Translations under genes and position numbers: made by a program
The notes under the pieces: generated by a model
Database searches by the model: none
Seen by the model: only the letters and a program-made list of their open reading frames with translations
What the model was told of the DNA's origin: nothing
Shown here: piece by piece, positions 9,138 through 15,978 of the stretch
Position numbering within the stretch: position 1 is the stretch's first letter
Layout of the letters: the number at the start of each line of letters is the position of its first letter
DNA from: Marinifilum sp. N1E240
GTDB taxonomy: Bacteria; Bacteroidota; Bacteroidia; Bacteroidales; Marinifilaceae
Direction: 5' to 3'
Assembly: GCF_009295825.1 (NCBI RefSeq)
Contig: NZ_WHKF01000005.1
Span: forward strand, 186,001 to 250,000
DNA length: 64,000 nucleotides

Positions 9138-9842
9138 ATGGGAATTTTTAGTAGACTTTTTAACGTGGGCAAAGCAGAAGCTCACTCAGCTATAGATAAA
9201 TTGGAAGATCCAATTAAGATGACCGAGCAAGGAATCAGAGATCTTAAAAAGGATTTAGATAAAAGCTTACAAGCATTGGCAGAAGTTAAAGCTTTGGCAA
9301 TTCGCAGTAAGAGAGAATTAAATGAACAATCATCTGTTGCTAAAAACTACGAGCAAAAAGCAATGTTGTTATTGCAAAAAGCTGAGAAAGGTGATTTAGA
9401 AATGTCGGAAGCTGAACGTTTGGCTACCGAGGCTCTTACTCGTAAAGAGGAAGCAACTGCAAATGCAGCCCGAGCTCAGGAAGAGGTAAGCAAGTTTGAT
9501 ACGAACATTAGCCAGTTAGATGCAAATGTGAAGAAACTGAAATCGACAATTACTCGTTACGAGAATGAGTTGAGAACTCTAAAAGCACGTGCTCGAGTAA
9601 GTTCGGCTACTCAGAAAATTAACAAACAACTTTCAGGAATCGATAGCTCGGGAACAGTTTCTATGCTTGAGAAAATGAAAGATAAAGTTGCTCAACAAGA
9701 AGCAATGGCTGAAGCTTATGGCGAAATTTCGATGGAGAACAGAAGTTTAGATGACGAAATTGATGCAACATTAAGCGATACGAATGTGAAAGCTTCAAAC
9801 GCCTTGGAAGAATTAAAGGCGAAGATGAAGAGCAAAGCATAG
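9138..9842 (+). CDS. pspA: PspA/IM30 (Vipp1) family membrane-stress protein
   Basis: The 234-residue product is almost entirely helical coiled coil with heptads through about residue 200. It begins MGIFSRLFNVGKAEAHSAIDKLEDPIKM, the N-terminal amphipathic helix and start of the first long helix seen in PspA/IM30. These proteins form ESCRT-III-like rods and rings that bind damaged inner membrane and relieve proton leakage. The context (DUF350, polyamine enzymes, K+ channel) matches alternative PspA neighbourhoods, not the pspF-pspABC type: no PspB, PspC or PspF is present nearby. It sits second in the cassette and is cytoplasmic, peripheral to the membrane. Confidence 0.93.
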   Translation: MGIFSRLFNVGKAEAHSAIDKLEDPIKMTEQGIRDLKKDLDKSLQALAEVKALAIRSKRELNEQSSVAKNYEQKAMLLLQKAEKGDLEMSEAERLATEALTRKEEATANAARAQEEVSKFDTNISQLDANVKKLKSTITRYENELRTLKARARVSSATQKINKQLSGIDSSGTVSMLEKMKDKVAQQEAMAEAYGEISMENRSLDDEIDATLSDTNVKASNALEELKAKMKSKA

Positions 9843-9871
9843 CTGTTTTACAAATTTGAACGATAACAAAA

Positions 9872-10417
9872 ATGGGAATATCCGATTTTTTTAAAAGGAA
9901 AAAACAGCCCAAGTACGACAGCACCAATATCCGGGTAACCGACCTGGATGTTGGTTTTGTTTTTGAATACGACTTGGAAAGCTGGGAAGTGCAAGCTTGT
10001 TACGAGTACGATTGGGGAGATAATTTCTTCACTCAGGAATTTAAGATTTTTAATGGTGTAAAAACCTTGTTTTTATCTGTTGAGGATGATGATGAGATAT
10101 CTGTTTCAGTTTCTACTAAGATTAAAACTCGTCAACTGGGAACAAAGGTTCACGAAGATTTATTGAACCGTCAAAAAGCACCAACATCTTTCGAATATGA
10201 AGGAAGAAAGTACTTTTTTGAGAAGGAAGCTCCAGGTTATTTTAACGATGTAGCTAAAGGAGAGGAGTGGTTGGAATTTGTATCCTGGGATTTTGAAGAT
10301 GAAAGTGGCGAGTACACTGTAACCATTGAACAATGGGATGAAAAGGAATTTGAAGCTTCAGCTGGTAAGGTGATTAAAGAATTCGAGATTTCGAACATTC
10401 TACCTTCTGAGAATTAA
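9872..10417 (+). CDS. DUF4178-like protein of the Psp-polyamine cassette
   Basis: The 181-residue acidic protein starts MGISDFFKRKKQPKYDSTNIRVTDLDVGFVFEYDLESWEV and continues with a beta-rich, aromatic pattern (YEYDWGDNFFTQEFKIFNG, EYEGRKYFFEKEAPGYF, WLEFVSWDFEDESGEYTVTIEQW). This resembles DUF4178, a domain recurrently linked to PspA, DUF350 and membrane spermidine synthase genes. No signal peptide or membrane helix is visible, although the N-terminal FFKRKK may bind membrane. Molecular function is unknown. It follows pspA by 29 bases in the same operon. Confidence 0.72.
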   Translation: MGISDFFKRKKQPKYDSTNIRVTDLDVGFVFEYDLESWEVQACYEYDWGDNFFTQEFKIFNGVKTLFLSVEDDDEISVSVSTKIKTRQLGTKVHEDLLNRQKAPTSFEYEGRKYFFEKEAPGYFNDVAKGEEWLEFVSWDFEDESGEYTVTIEQWDEKEFEASAGKVIKEFEISNILPSEN

Positions 10418-10456
10418 TAATATTGCCAATAACCTAATATTTAAAAGCTATCATTT

Positions 10457-11284
10457 ATGAATACTGCAGCAAAAATAGTCATTGGGATTATTGTGGTGTT
10501 TTTTATTGCAAAAACTTGTGGAAGAGATAAGTCTTCAAGTTCAAGCTATAAAACATCATCATCCCAAACCGCAAAAACATGGGAGAAATCTCCAGTTGAT
10601 GATTTGATAAAGGATTTGAATGGGGAACAGAACTTTTCAATTATCCTTTTTGATATGGATGCTGATGAGAATGGAAACACCTACCGTCATCAATATCAAA
10701 CAATCATCCAACGTCCCGATACGGTTATCGAAAGTAAAAGCGATTGGAAAAATGTAAGCGAAACATTCTTTTCTCAGAATATCAATAATATGGGAATGGA
10801 GATTGCTTCGAAGAAGGATGGTAAAGTTACCAAACAAGCTGTTCCTGCCGGATACAACCATTACGTTGGTAATGAAAAATACGGACGATGGGAAAATCGT
10901 GGAGGTACCTCATTCTGGGCTTTTTATGGGCAGTATGCTTTTATGTCGTCTATGTTTAATATGATGACTTACCGCAGATCGTATTGGGATGATTACAACC
11001 GAGGTGGATACTATGGCGGATCTCGTGGTTATTATGGTCCTAGTGGAAGCAACCCTGTATACGGGACTAAGAGTTACACTTCTTCAAGCTCTGGAAGCAA
11101 AAGTAAGTGGGCAAGTAAACCATCTACTTTTAAAGATAGAGTTCGCACTAAAGTAAGCCGATCTTCTTCTACGAGCAATTCAAAATTCTCGAAGCAAAGA
11201 ACTGCTACAAAAACAAAAAGAAGTTCATCAAGATACAGTTCAAGTCGATCCACTCGTTCAAGAAGTGGTGGATTTGGAAAATAA
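10457..11284 (+). CDS. single-pass membrane protein with Gly/Tyr and Ser/Arg-rich tail
   Basis: The 275-residue product is not assigned to a named family with confidence. It has one N-terminal membrane helix (about residues 5-20, AKIVIGIIVVFFIAKTC), a predicted folded region (about 50-160) with WENRGGTSFWAFYGQYAFMS, then a Gly/Tyr stretch (YNRGGYYGGSRGYYGP) and about 85 residues dominated by Ser, Lys and Arg ending SRSGGFGK. The cysteine after the helix lacks a good lipobox. The shape recalls E. coli YgiB/YjfM (DUF1190) proteins, which also sit with DUF350 proteins and end in Gly/Arg-rich tails, but this is only an analogy. The tail should be very basic and could bind nucleic acid, phospholipid or cell wall. 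Confidence 0.75.
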   Translation: MNTAAKIVIGIIVVFFIAKTCGRDKSSSSSYKTSSSQTAKTWEKSPVDDLIKDLNGEQNFSIILFDMDADENGNTYRHQYQTIIQRPDTVIESKSDWKNVSETFFSQNINNMGMEIASKKDGKVTKQAVPAGYNHYVGNEKYGRWENRGGTSFWAFYGQYAFMSSMFNMMTYRRSYWDDYNRGGYYGGSRGYYGPSGSNPVYGTKSYTSSSSGSKSKWASKPSTFKDRVRTKVSRSSSTSNSKFSKQRTATKTKRSSSRYSSSRSTRSRSGGFGK

Positions 11285-11315
11285 ACCCAGTGTATAATTC
11301 ATAGATTAAAATATT

Positions 11316-12188
11316 ATGATGTCATTATCAGAAATTTCGTTTATCGTTTATGATGCTGTGGTTTATATAGCCGTGGCTTTTGCTATTTTCCTAATTGGGA
11401 AATTTGTTTACCAATTGCTTCATCCTTCGTTTAAGGTGAAAGAGGAGTTGGTTAAGAAAGATAATTTTGCTTTTGCAATTGCACATGTTGGTTACTATGT
11501 TGGTTTGCTGTTGGCTATTGGAAGCGCAATAGTTGGTCCGTCGAACGGATTGGTTGCCGATATTATCGATATTGCAGTATATGGTTTGCTGGCAATTGTA
11601 TTGTTGAACTGTTCCATTTTTATTTCCGATTACTTAATGTTGCGTAACTTCTCAATTCGCAAAGAGATTATTGAGGATCAGAATGCAGGAACAGGAATTG
11701 TGGAAGGTGCTGTTTCGGTAGCTTCTGGATTGATTATTTTTGGTGCTGTTTCTGGTGAAAGTGGAGATATGCTATTTGGTATTCTTACTGCAGTTGTATT
11801 CTGGGCATTTGGACAATTGGCATTAATTTTAACCACTCGTTTCTACAATTGGATAACTCCATACGATCTTCATGAGCACATCGAAAAAGATAACGTTGCT
11901 GTTGGTGTCGGTTTTGCCGGAGCTATTATTGCCATTGCCAATTTAATTCGTTTTGGATTGGCTGGTGATTTCGAAGGTTGGTTGCCATCCTTTACCGAAA
12001 CAGGATTCGAATTAGTTGTTGGTTTAATTCTTTTACCTGTAATGCGTTTAATTACAGATAAGATTTTACTTCCAGGTGAAAGGTTGACTGACGAAATTAT
12101 CAATCAGGAACATCCAAATGTGGGTGCAGCTTTGGTAGAAGCTTTTGCTTATATCGGAGGATCAGTACTTATCACATGGTGTTTGTAA
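11316..12188 (+). CDS. DUF350 family membrane protein, two tandem DUF350 units
   Basis: The 290-residue protein has about eight hydrophobic segments and two internal repeats: one begins KDNFAFAIAHVGYYVGLLLAIGSAIVG and the second EKDNVAVGVGFAGAIIAIANLIRFG, each starting with a conserved Lys-Asp-Asn and followed by a helix pair. This is the YjfL (DUF350) fold, here duplicated. DUF350 proteins are inner-membrane proteins of unknown activity that repeatedly occur with PspA-like and polyamine or ATP-grasp genes. The ATG used is the first of two adjacent ATGs. About 116 bases separate it from the next gene, a looser spacing than elsewhere in the cassette. Confidence 0.88.
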   Translation: MMSLSEISFIVYDAVVYIAVAFAIFLIGKFVYQLLHPSFKVKEELVKKDNFAFAIAHVGYYVGLLLAIGSAIVGPSNGLVADIIDIAVYGLLAIVLLNCSIFISDYLMLRNFSIRKEIIEDQNAGTGIVEGAVSVASGLIIFGAVSGESGDMLFGILTAVVFWAFGQLALILTTRFYNWITPYDLHEHIEKDNVAVGVGFAGAIIAIANLIRFGLAGDFEGWLPSFTETGFELVVGLILLPVMRLITDKILLPGERLTDEIINQEHPNVGAALVEAFAYIGGSVLITWCL

Positions 12189-12304
12189 ATAATTAAGAAT
12201 TAGCAATTACAAATTATTAATTAAATGATTGTTTAGAGAAGTATGAGTAATTGAGTGTATCTCAAACTTGTAATTTGAAATTCGTCATTCGTAATTAAAT
12301 TATT
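12189..12304. repeat. AT-rich imperfect inverted repeat between the DUF350 and spermidine synthase genes
   Basis: The left part (ttaagaattagcaattac) and the right part read in reverse complement (ttacgaatgacgaatttc) are similar, as in the short 'aattcgtaattcgtaatt' intergenic repeats common in Bacteroidota. It may fold as a weak hairpin inside the operon mRNA. No -7 promoter element is convincing here. Confidence 0.35.
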
Positions 12305-13843
12305 GTGTTTAAGAATCGATCTACATTACTAAAAGCAGCAATATTTGCCACCGGATTTTCGGGTGTGGTGGCAGAATATATACTGTCTACTCTTGCTCAG
12401 TACTTCCTGGGGAATTCTATTATTCATTGGGTGATGATAATTTCACTCATGTTATTCTCCATGGGTTTAGGTAGTAGGATTACCAAGAATTTTGAAACTG
12501 GATTATTGAAACGTTTTCTATTATTAGAATTCGCATTATCCTTTATCGTTTCGTTTGCAGCATTGTTGGTTTATACTGCATCGGCATACACGCAAGCTAT
12601 TGGGATTTTGATTTACTCCTTAGCAATTCTGGTTGGACTTTTAATTGGAATGGAAATTCCGTTGGTGATTCGAATTAACGATGATTACGAGAAACTGCGT
12701 TTTAACATTTCCAATATTTTGGAGAACGATTATTATGGTTGTTTGTTGGGTGGTATCTTTTTTGCGTTTATTGGTTTGCCAATATTTGGATTGATTTACA
12801 CACCTTTTATTCTAGGTTTTGTCAACTTCTCAGTTTCAATCGTGGTTCTTATTTTTCTTTGGGATTTGTTGAAAGCGAGTGATAGAAAACTACTGTTGAG
12901 TATAGGTGTTTTCATAATGATAACCTTAAGTACAGGGCTATTTGTTACCGATCCTATTATTAGGTTTGGCGAGCAACAGAAGTATGCTGATAAGGTGATT
13001 TATGCGGAGCAAACCAAGTACCAACGAATAGTTATTACCCAATGGAAAAATGATTATTGGTTGTATTTAAATGGCAATCAGCAATTGTGTACTCGCGATG
13101 AAATCATGTATCATGAACCATTAGTACATCCTGCAATGACAATGCATCCGAATCCAACGAATGTTTTGGTTTTAGGCGGTGGAGATGGTTGCGCGGTTCG
13201 TGAGATCCTGAAATATCCAAAAGTGAAAGAAATCACCTTGGTAGATTTGGATCCTGCAATGACGAATCTGGGGAAAACTAATCCTATATTGACAAAGCTA
13301 AATCAAAATTCGTTGAGTAACGAAAAGGTTAAGGTACTGAATGACGATGGATATAAATACCTGCAGGCAACTGATGATTATTACGATATAATTATTATTG
13401 ATTTACCAGATCCTCGCTCGGTTGAATTGGGCAGATTGTATTCCCACGAATTTTATAAAGTTTGTTATAAACATTTACGCCCTGGTGGTGTAATTATCAC
13501 ACAGGCGGGTAGTCCATATTTTGCGACACAAGCTTTTACCTGTATTCTGGAAACCATGAAAAGTGCTGGTTTCGAAACGGTGCCTATGCACAATCAGGTA
13601 ATTACACTTGGTGAGTGGGGATGGAGTTTAGGAGTTAAGCAACCTAATGTAGATGTGAAAAAGCAATTGCAGAAACTGGAATTTGATGTGCCTACAAAAT
13701 GGATAAATAATGAAGCAATGGCATTGATCACTTCTTTTGGTAAAGATTTTTATCCATGGGCAAAAGACAGTGTATATGTGAATAAGATACATGAACCCGT
13801 TTTGTACAAGTATTATTTAAAAGGAAACTGGGATCTGTATTAG
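12305..13843 (+). CDS. membrane-anchored spermidine/spermine synthase-like aminopropyltransferase
   Basis: The 512-residue product has about seven membrane helices in residues 1-215 and a C-terminal spermidine synthase domain. Seen in the domain: YHEPLVHPAM, the AdoMet-binding VLVLGGGDGCAVREIL (about 287-300), TLVDLDPAM, NDDGYKYL, and IIIDLPDPRS, whose DxxDP corresponds to the catalytic Asp region of SpeE (about 366). It should transfer aminopropyl groups from decarboxylated AdoMet to a polyamine. The next gene makes that donor, so a complete two-step pathway is present. The start is GTG (FKNRSTLLKAAIF); no better ATG is nearby. The multi-TM form is the one found in PspA/DUF350 neighbourhoods. 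Confidence 0.9.
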   Translation: MFKNRSTLLKAAIFATGFSGVVAEYILSTLAQYFLGNSIIHWVMIISLMLFSMGLGSRITKNFETGLLKRFLLLEFALSFIVSFAALLVYTASAYTQAIGILIYSLAILVGLLIGMEIPLVIRINDDYEKLRFNISNILENDYYGCLLGGIFFAFIGLPIFGLIYTPFILGFVNFSVSIVVLIFLWDLLKASDRKLLLSIGVFIMITLSTGLFVTDPIIRFGEQQKYADKVIYAEQTKYQRIVITQWKNDYWLYLNGNQQLCTRDEIMYHEPLVHPAMTMHPNPTNVLVLGGGDGCAVREILKYPKVKEITLVDLDPAMTNLGKTNPILTKLNQNSLSNEKVKVLNDDGYKYLQATDDYYDIIIIDLPDPRSVELGRLYSHEFYKVCYKHLRPGGVIITQAGSPYFATQAFTCILETMKSAGFETVPMHNQVITLGEWGWSLGVKQPNVDVKKQLQKLEFDVPTKWINNEAMALITSFGKDFYPWAKDSVYVNKIHEPVLYKYYLKGNWDLY

Positions 13844-13861
13844 TAGTAAAAAAGAGTCTAA

Positions 13862-14212
13862 ATGGAGGCAGAAACAAAAATATTAACAGCAAAAATTCAC
13901 AATCTAAGATTTTGGGTAACAGAGTGCGATCCGGATATCTTAAAAGAAACTTTCCAAAATTATTTGGAACAGGTTGAATTTGTGATTTTGAATTGTTCCG
14001 ATCATCATTTTCCGGTGCAAGGATACACTGCATTTTGGTTGTTGGCAGAATCGCATTTAGCCATTCATACTTTTCCAGATAAAGGATGGTCCTACGTAGA
14101 ATTGAGTTCTTGCAATCAATTAAAATCGAAGAATTTTAAGGAGTTGGTTGAAAGAAGCAATTTGGATGTAAATTGGAATGGAAATGGTATAGAAATTTGT
14201 TTACCTGAATAA
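13862..14212 (+). CDS. speH: S-adenosylmethionine decarboxylase proenzyme (prokaryotic SpeH type)
   Basis: The 116-residue product matches the short bacterial/archaeal AdoMet decarboxylase, which makes decarboxylated AdoMet for aminopropyl transfer. The self-cleavage site is LLAESHLAIHTFPDKGW: cleavage between Glu63 and Ser64 would create the pyruvoyl group. The processing His69 and the catalytic Cys84 (ELSSCN) are present, so it looks functional. It starts 18 bases after the synthase gene stop and precedes the K+ channel gene by 10 bases, so it is firmly within the operon. Confidence 0.93.
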   Translation: MEAETKILTAKIHNLRFWVTECDPDILKETFQNYLEQVEFVILNCSDHHFPVQGYTAFWLLAESHLAIHTFPDKGWSYVELSSCNQLKSKNFKELVERSNLDVNWNGNGIEICLPE

Positions 14213-14222
14213 GTCAATTCTT

Positions 14223-15248
14223 ATGAATAAAAAACTCGGGTTTTTAATTGCCTTTTTGGTATATGTTATTGCGATTTTAGCGATTCACTGGTTCGAAAGT
14301 CAATCGGCAGAATCCAATATCAAAACCATTGGCGATGCCTTTTGGTATGCAATTGTAACACTTACTACGGTTGGCTATGGTGATTTTTATCCGGTGACTT
14401 TACCAGGGAAAATTATTGGTTTAATTGTAATTATTGGTAGTCTTGGAATTTTAGGATTTATTATTGGAGAAGTAACGGTTAGATTCAATCAGTATATGGA
14501 AAAGAAAAAAAGTGGTTTTTGGGGAACCGATTTTGACAATCATTATGTGATTATTGGTTGGAATGAGTTCGGACAAAAAGTAGCAAATCAAATTATTCAT
14601 GCTGGGCAAAAGGTTGCATTTGTAACCAATTCAAAAGCCGATTTAGATCTGATTTCGGATCTGTATTCTTCAAAAGATGTCTTCTGTTTATTTGCCGATT
14701 ACTCTAATATTGATGCATACAAAAAAATTAATATCGAGAGCTCGAAACGTGTTTTTGTAAATTTTGTAGAGGATTCGGAAACACTGGTTTTTGTTATCAA
14801 TCTGAAGAAACAATATCCTACTGCAAATGTTGTAGTTACCTGTACTAACCCAAGTTTGAAAGATACTTTCCTGAATGCAGGAATCGATCATGTAATTGCT
14901 CAAAACGAGGTGGCTTCTAAATTGGTTGCTTCCTATTTATTTGAGCCTCATGTAGCAACCTATACCGAAGATTTAATTGCGACTAGTGTTGCCGAAGAGG
15001 ACTCAGATATACAGCAATATTTAATCACAGAAGAATGTGATTTTTCGGGATCGGATTACATGAATGCTTTCATGAAGCTGAAATTGGATTACAATTCCAT
15101 ATTAATTGGCTTGGTAAAAGATGATAAAATCATTAAAAATCCTGTAAAAGGAACTACTATAGATACAGGAAACTATTTGATTCTGATTTCAACAGGGGAC
15201 AGCAAACAAAATCTGGAAAACTTTTTTGGAGTAAAGGAAGGAGAATAG
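14223..15248 (+). CDS. two-TM potassium channel with RCK (TrkA-N/TrkA-C) domains
   Basis: The 341-residue protein has an MthK-like layout: membrane helix (about 5-22), pore loop with selectivity filter TTVGYGD at residues 48-54, second helix (about 62-84), then an RCK/TrkA-N Rossmann domain (HYVIIGWNEFGQKVANQII, about 108-225) and a TrkA-C domain (about 250-335). The glycine signature of the Rossmann motif is GWNEFG, somewhat unlike GxGxxG, so the bound ligand may differ from NAD. As last gene of the PspA/polyamine cassette it could be the effector that adjusts membrane potential. Polyamines are known to block inward-rectifier K+ channels from inside, which suggests but does not prove a link. 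Confidence 0.93.
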   Translation: MNKKLGFLIAFLVYVIAILAIHWFESQSAESNIKTIGDAFWYAIVTLTTVGYGDFYPVTLPGKIIGLIVIIGSLGILGFIIGEVTVRFNQYMEKKKSGFWGTDFDNHYVIIGWNEFGQKVANQIIHAGQKVAFVTNSKADLDLISDLYSSKDVFCLFADYSNIDAYKKINIESSKRVFVNFVEDSETLVFVINLKKQYPTANVVVTCTNPSLKDTFLNAGIDHVIAQNEVASKLVASYLFEPHVATYTEDLIATSVAEEDSDIQQYLITEECDFSGSDYMNAFMKLKLDYNSILIGLVKDDKIIKNPVKGTTIDTGNYLILISTGDSKQNLENFFGVKEGE

Positions 15249-15275
15249 CATTACCAGAAAGAGGAAAGTCCACTC

Positions 15276-15365
15276 AGCCTAAGGGTGAAGTGGTCCCCTG
15301 CTTAAGGGGTAATAGTGTCGTAGCCTAAGGAGGAATGCTCTTCCTGCTTAAGGGTGAACAGTCTC
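15276..15365. repeat. two diverged 44-nt direct repeats with internal hairpins
   Basis: Copy 1 (15276-15319) and copy 2 (15322-15365) both start AGCCTAAGG and share CCTGCTTAAGGG and an AGTnTC end, matching at about 31 of 44 positions with a 46-base period. Each can fold locally: CCCCT-GCTTA-AGGGG in the first, and AGGAGGA/TCTTCCT (one mismatch) in the second. They fill the gap between the convergent channel and rnhA genes, where a terminator would be expected, but there is no T-tract. Confidence 0.6.
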
Positions 15366-15393
15366 ACATTATAAATTGGCGTATTATAGAAAT

Positions 15394-15852
15394 TTACTCT
15401 GGATTGTATCCTACATCATCCGGAAGGTTGGGTGCCTTAGAAGCCATAACTGCGAGTTCATCTGCTCGCTCGTTACCAGGAATGTTTGCATGACCTTTCA
15501 CCCACACAAATTTTACATTGTGTTTCTTATAGATCTCAAGAAATCGCATCCATAAATCAGCATTTTTCTTTCCCTTAAAACGTTTTTTCACCCAACCGAA
15601 TACCCACTTTTTATCTACTGAATCGATTACGTATTTTGAATCAGAATAAATCGTAACATCGCAGCCAGGATTTTTAAGCGTTTCCAAACCTACGATTACA
15701 GCCAGTAATTCCATTCTGTTATTGGTAGTAAGTTTATAACCCTGGTTTAAATCTTTACGGTGTTTCCCCGATATTAAAACAACTCCATATCCTCCCGGTC
15801 CGGGATTTCCACTTGCTGCACCATCGGTAAACATTGTAATTTTTGCTGACAT
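15394..15852 (-). CDS. rnhA: ribonuclease HI
   Basis: RNase HI cleaves the RNA strand of RNA/DNA hybrids. The 152-residue protein carries the full active site: Asp10 (FTDGAASGNPGPGGYG), Glu48 (TNNRMELLAV), Asp71 (YSDSKYV), His121 (VKGHA) and Asp131 (NERADELA). The KKWVFGWVKKRFKGKKNADLW stretch is the basic handle region of the E. coli type. It is convergent with the K+ channel gene and probably has its own promoter. Confidence 0.96.
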   Translation of the reverse strand: MSAKITMFTDGAASGNPGPGGYGVVLISGKHRKDLNQGYKLTTNNRMELLAVIVGLETLKNPGCDVTIYSDSKYVIDSVDKKWVFGWVKKRFKGKKNADLWMRFLEIYKKHNVKFVWVKGHANIPGNERADELAVMASKAPNLPDDVGYNPE

Positions 15853-15924
15853 CTTAATTGGTTTGGGATTTCTAAATCAAAAGTAAGAAAATTTACCTTC
15901 CATTTCTCGATTTGCAAACATAGA

Positions 15925-15956
15925 AAAAGGATGTCCGAAAATTCGAACATCCTTTT
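15925..15956 (-). terminator. terminator after the S46 peptidase gene
   Basis: AAAAGGATGT and ACATCCTTTT form a 10-bp stem just past the stop codon of the S46 peptidase gene on the minus strand. Confidence 0.75.
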
Positions 15957-15978
15957 GATTTATTTTGTGAGTGGTTAA

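Noticed and set aside
15261-15300. Possible RNase P RNA fragment (gaggaaagtcc resembles a conserved rnpB block)
   Set aside because: Only about 11 bases agree; the partner conserved blocks and the 300-400 nt length are absent, and the sequence is better explained by the local direct repeat.
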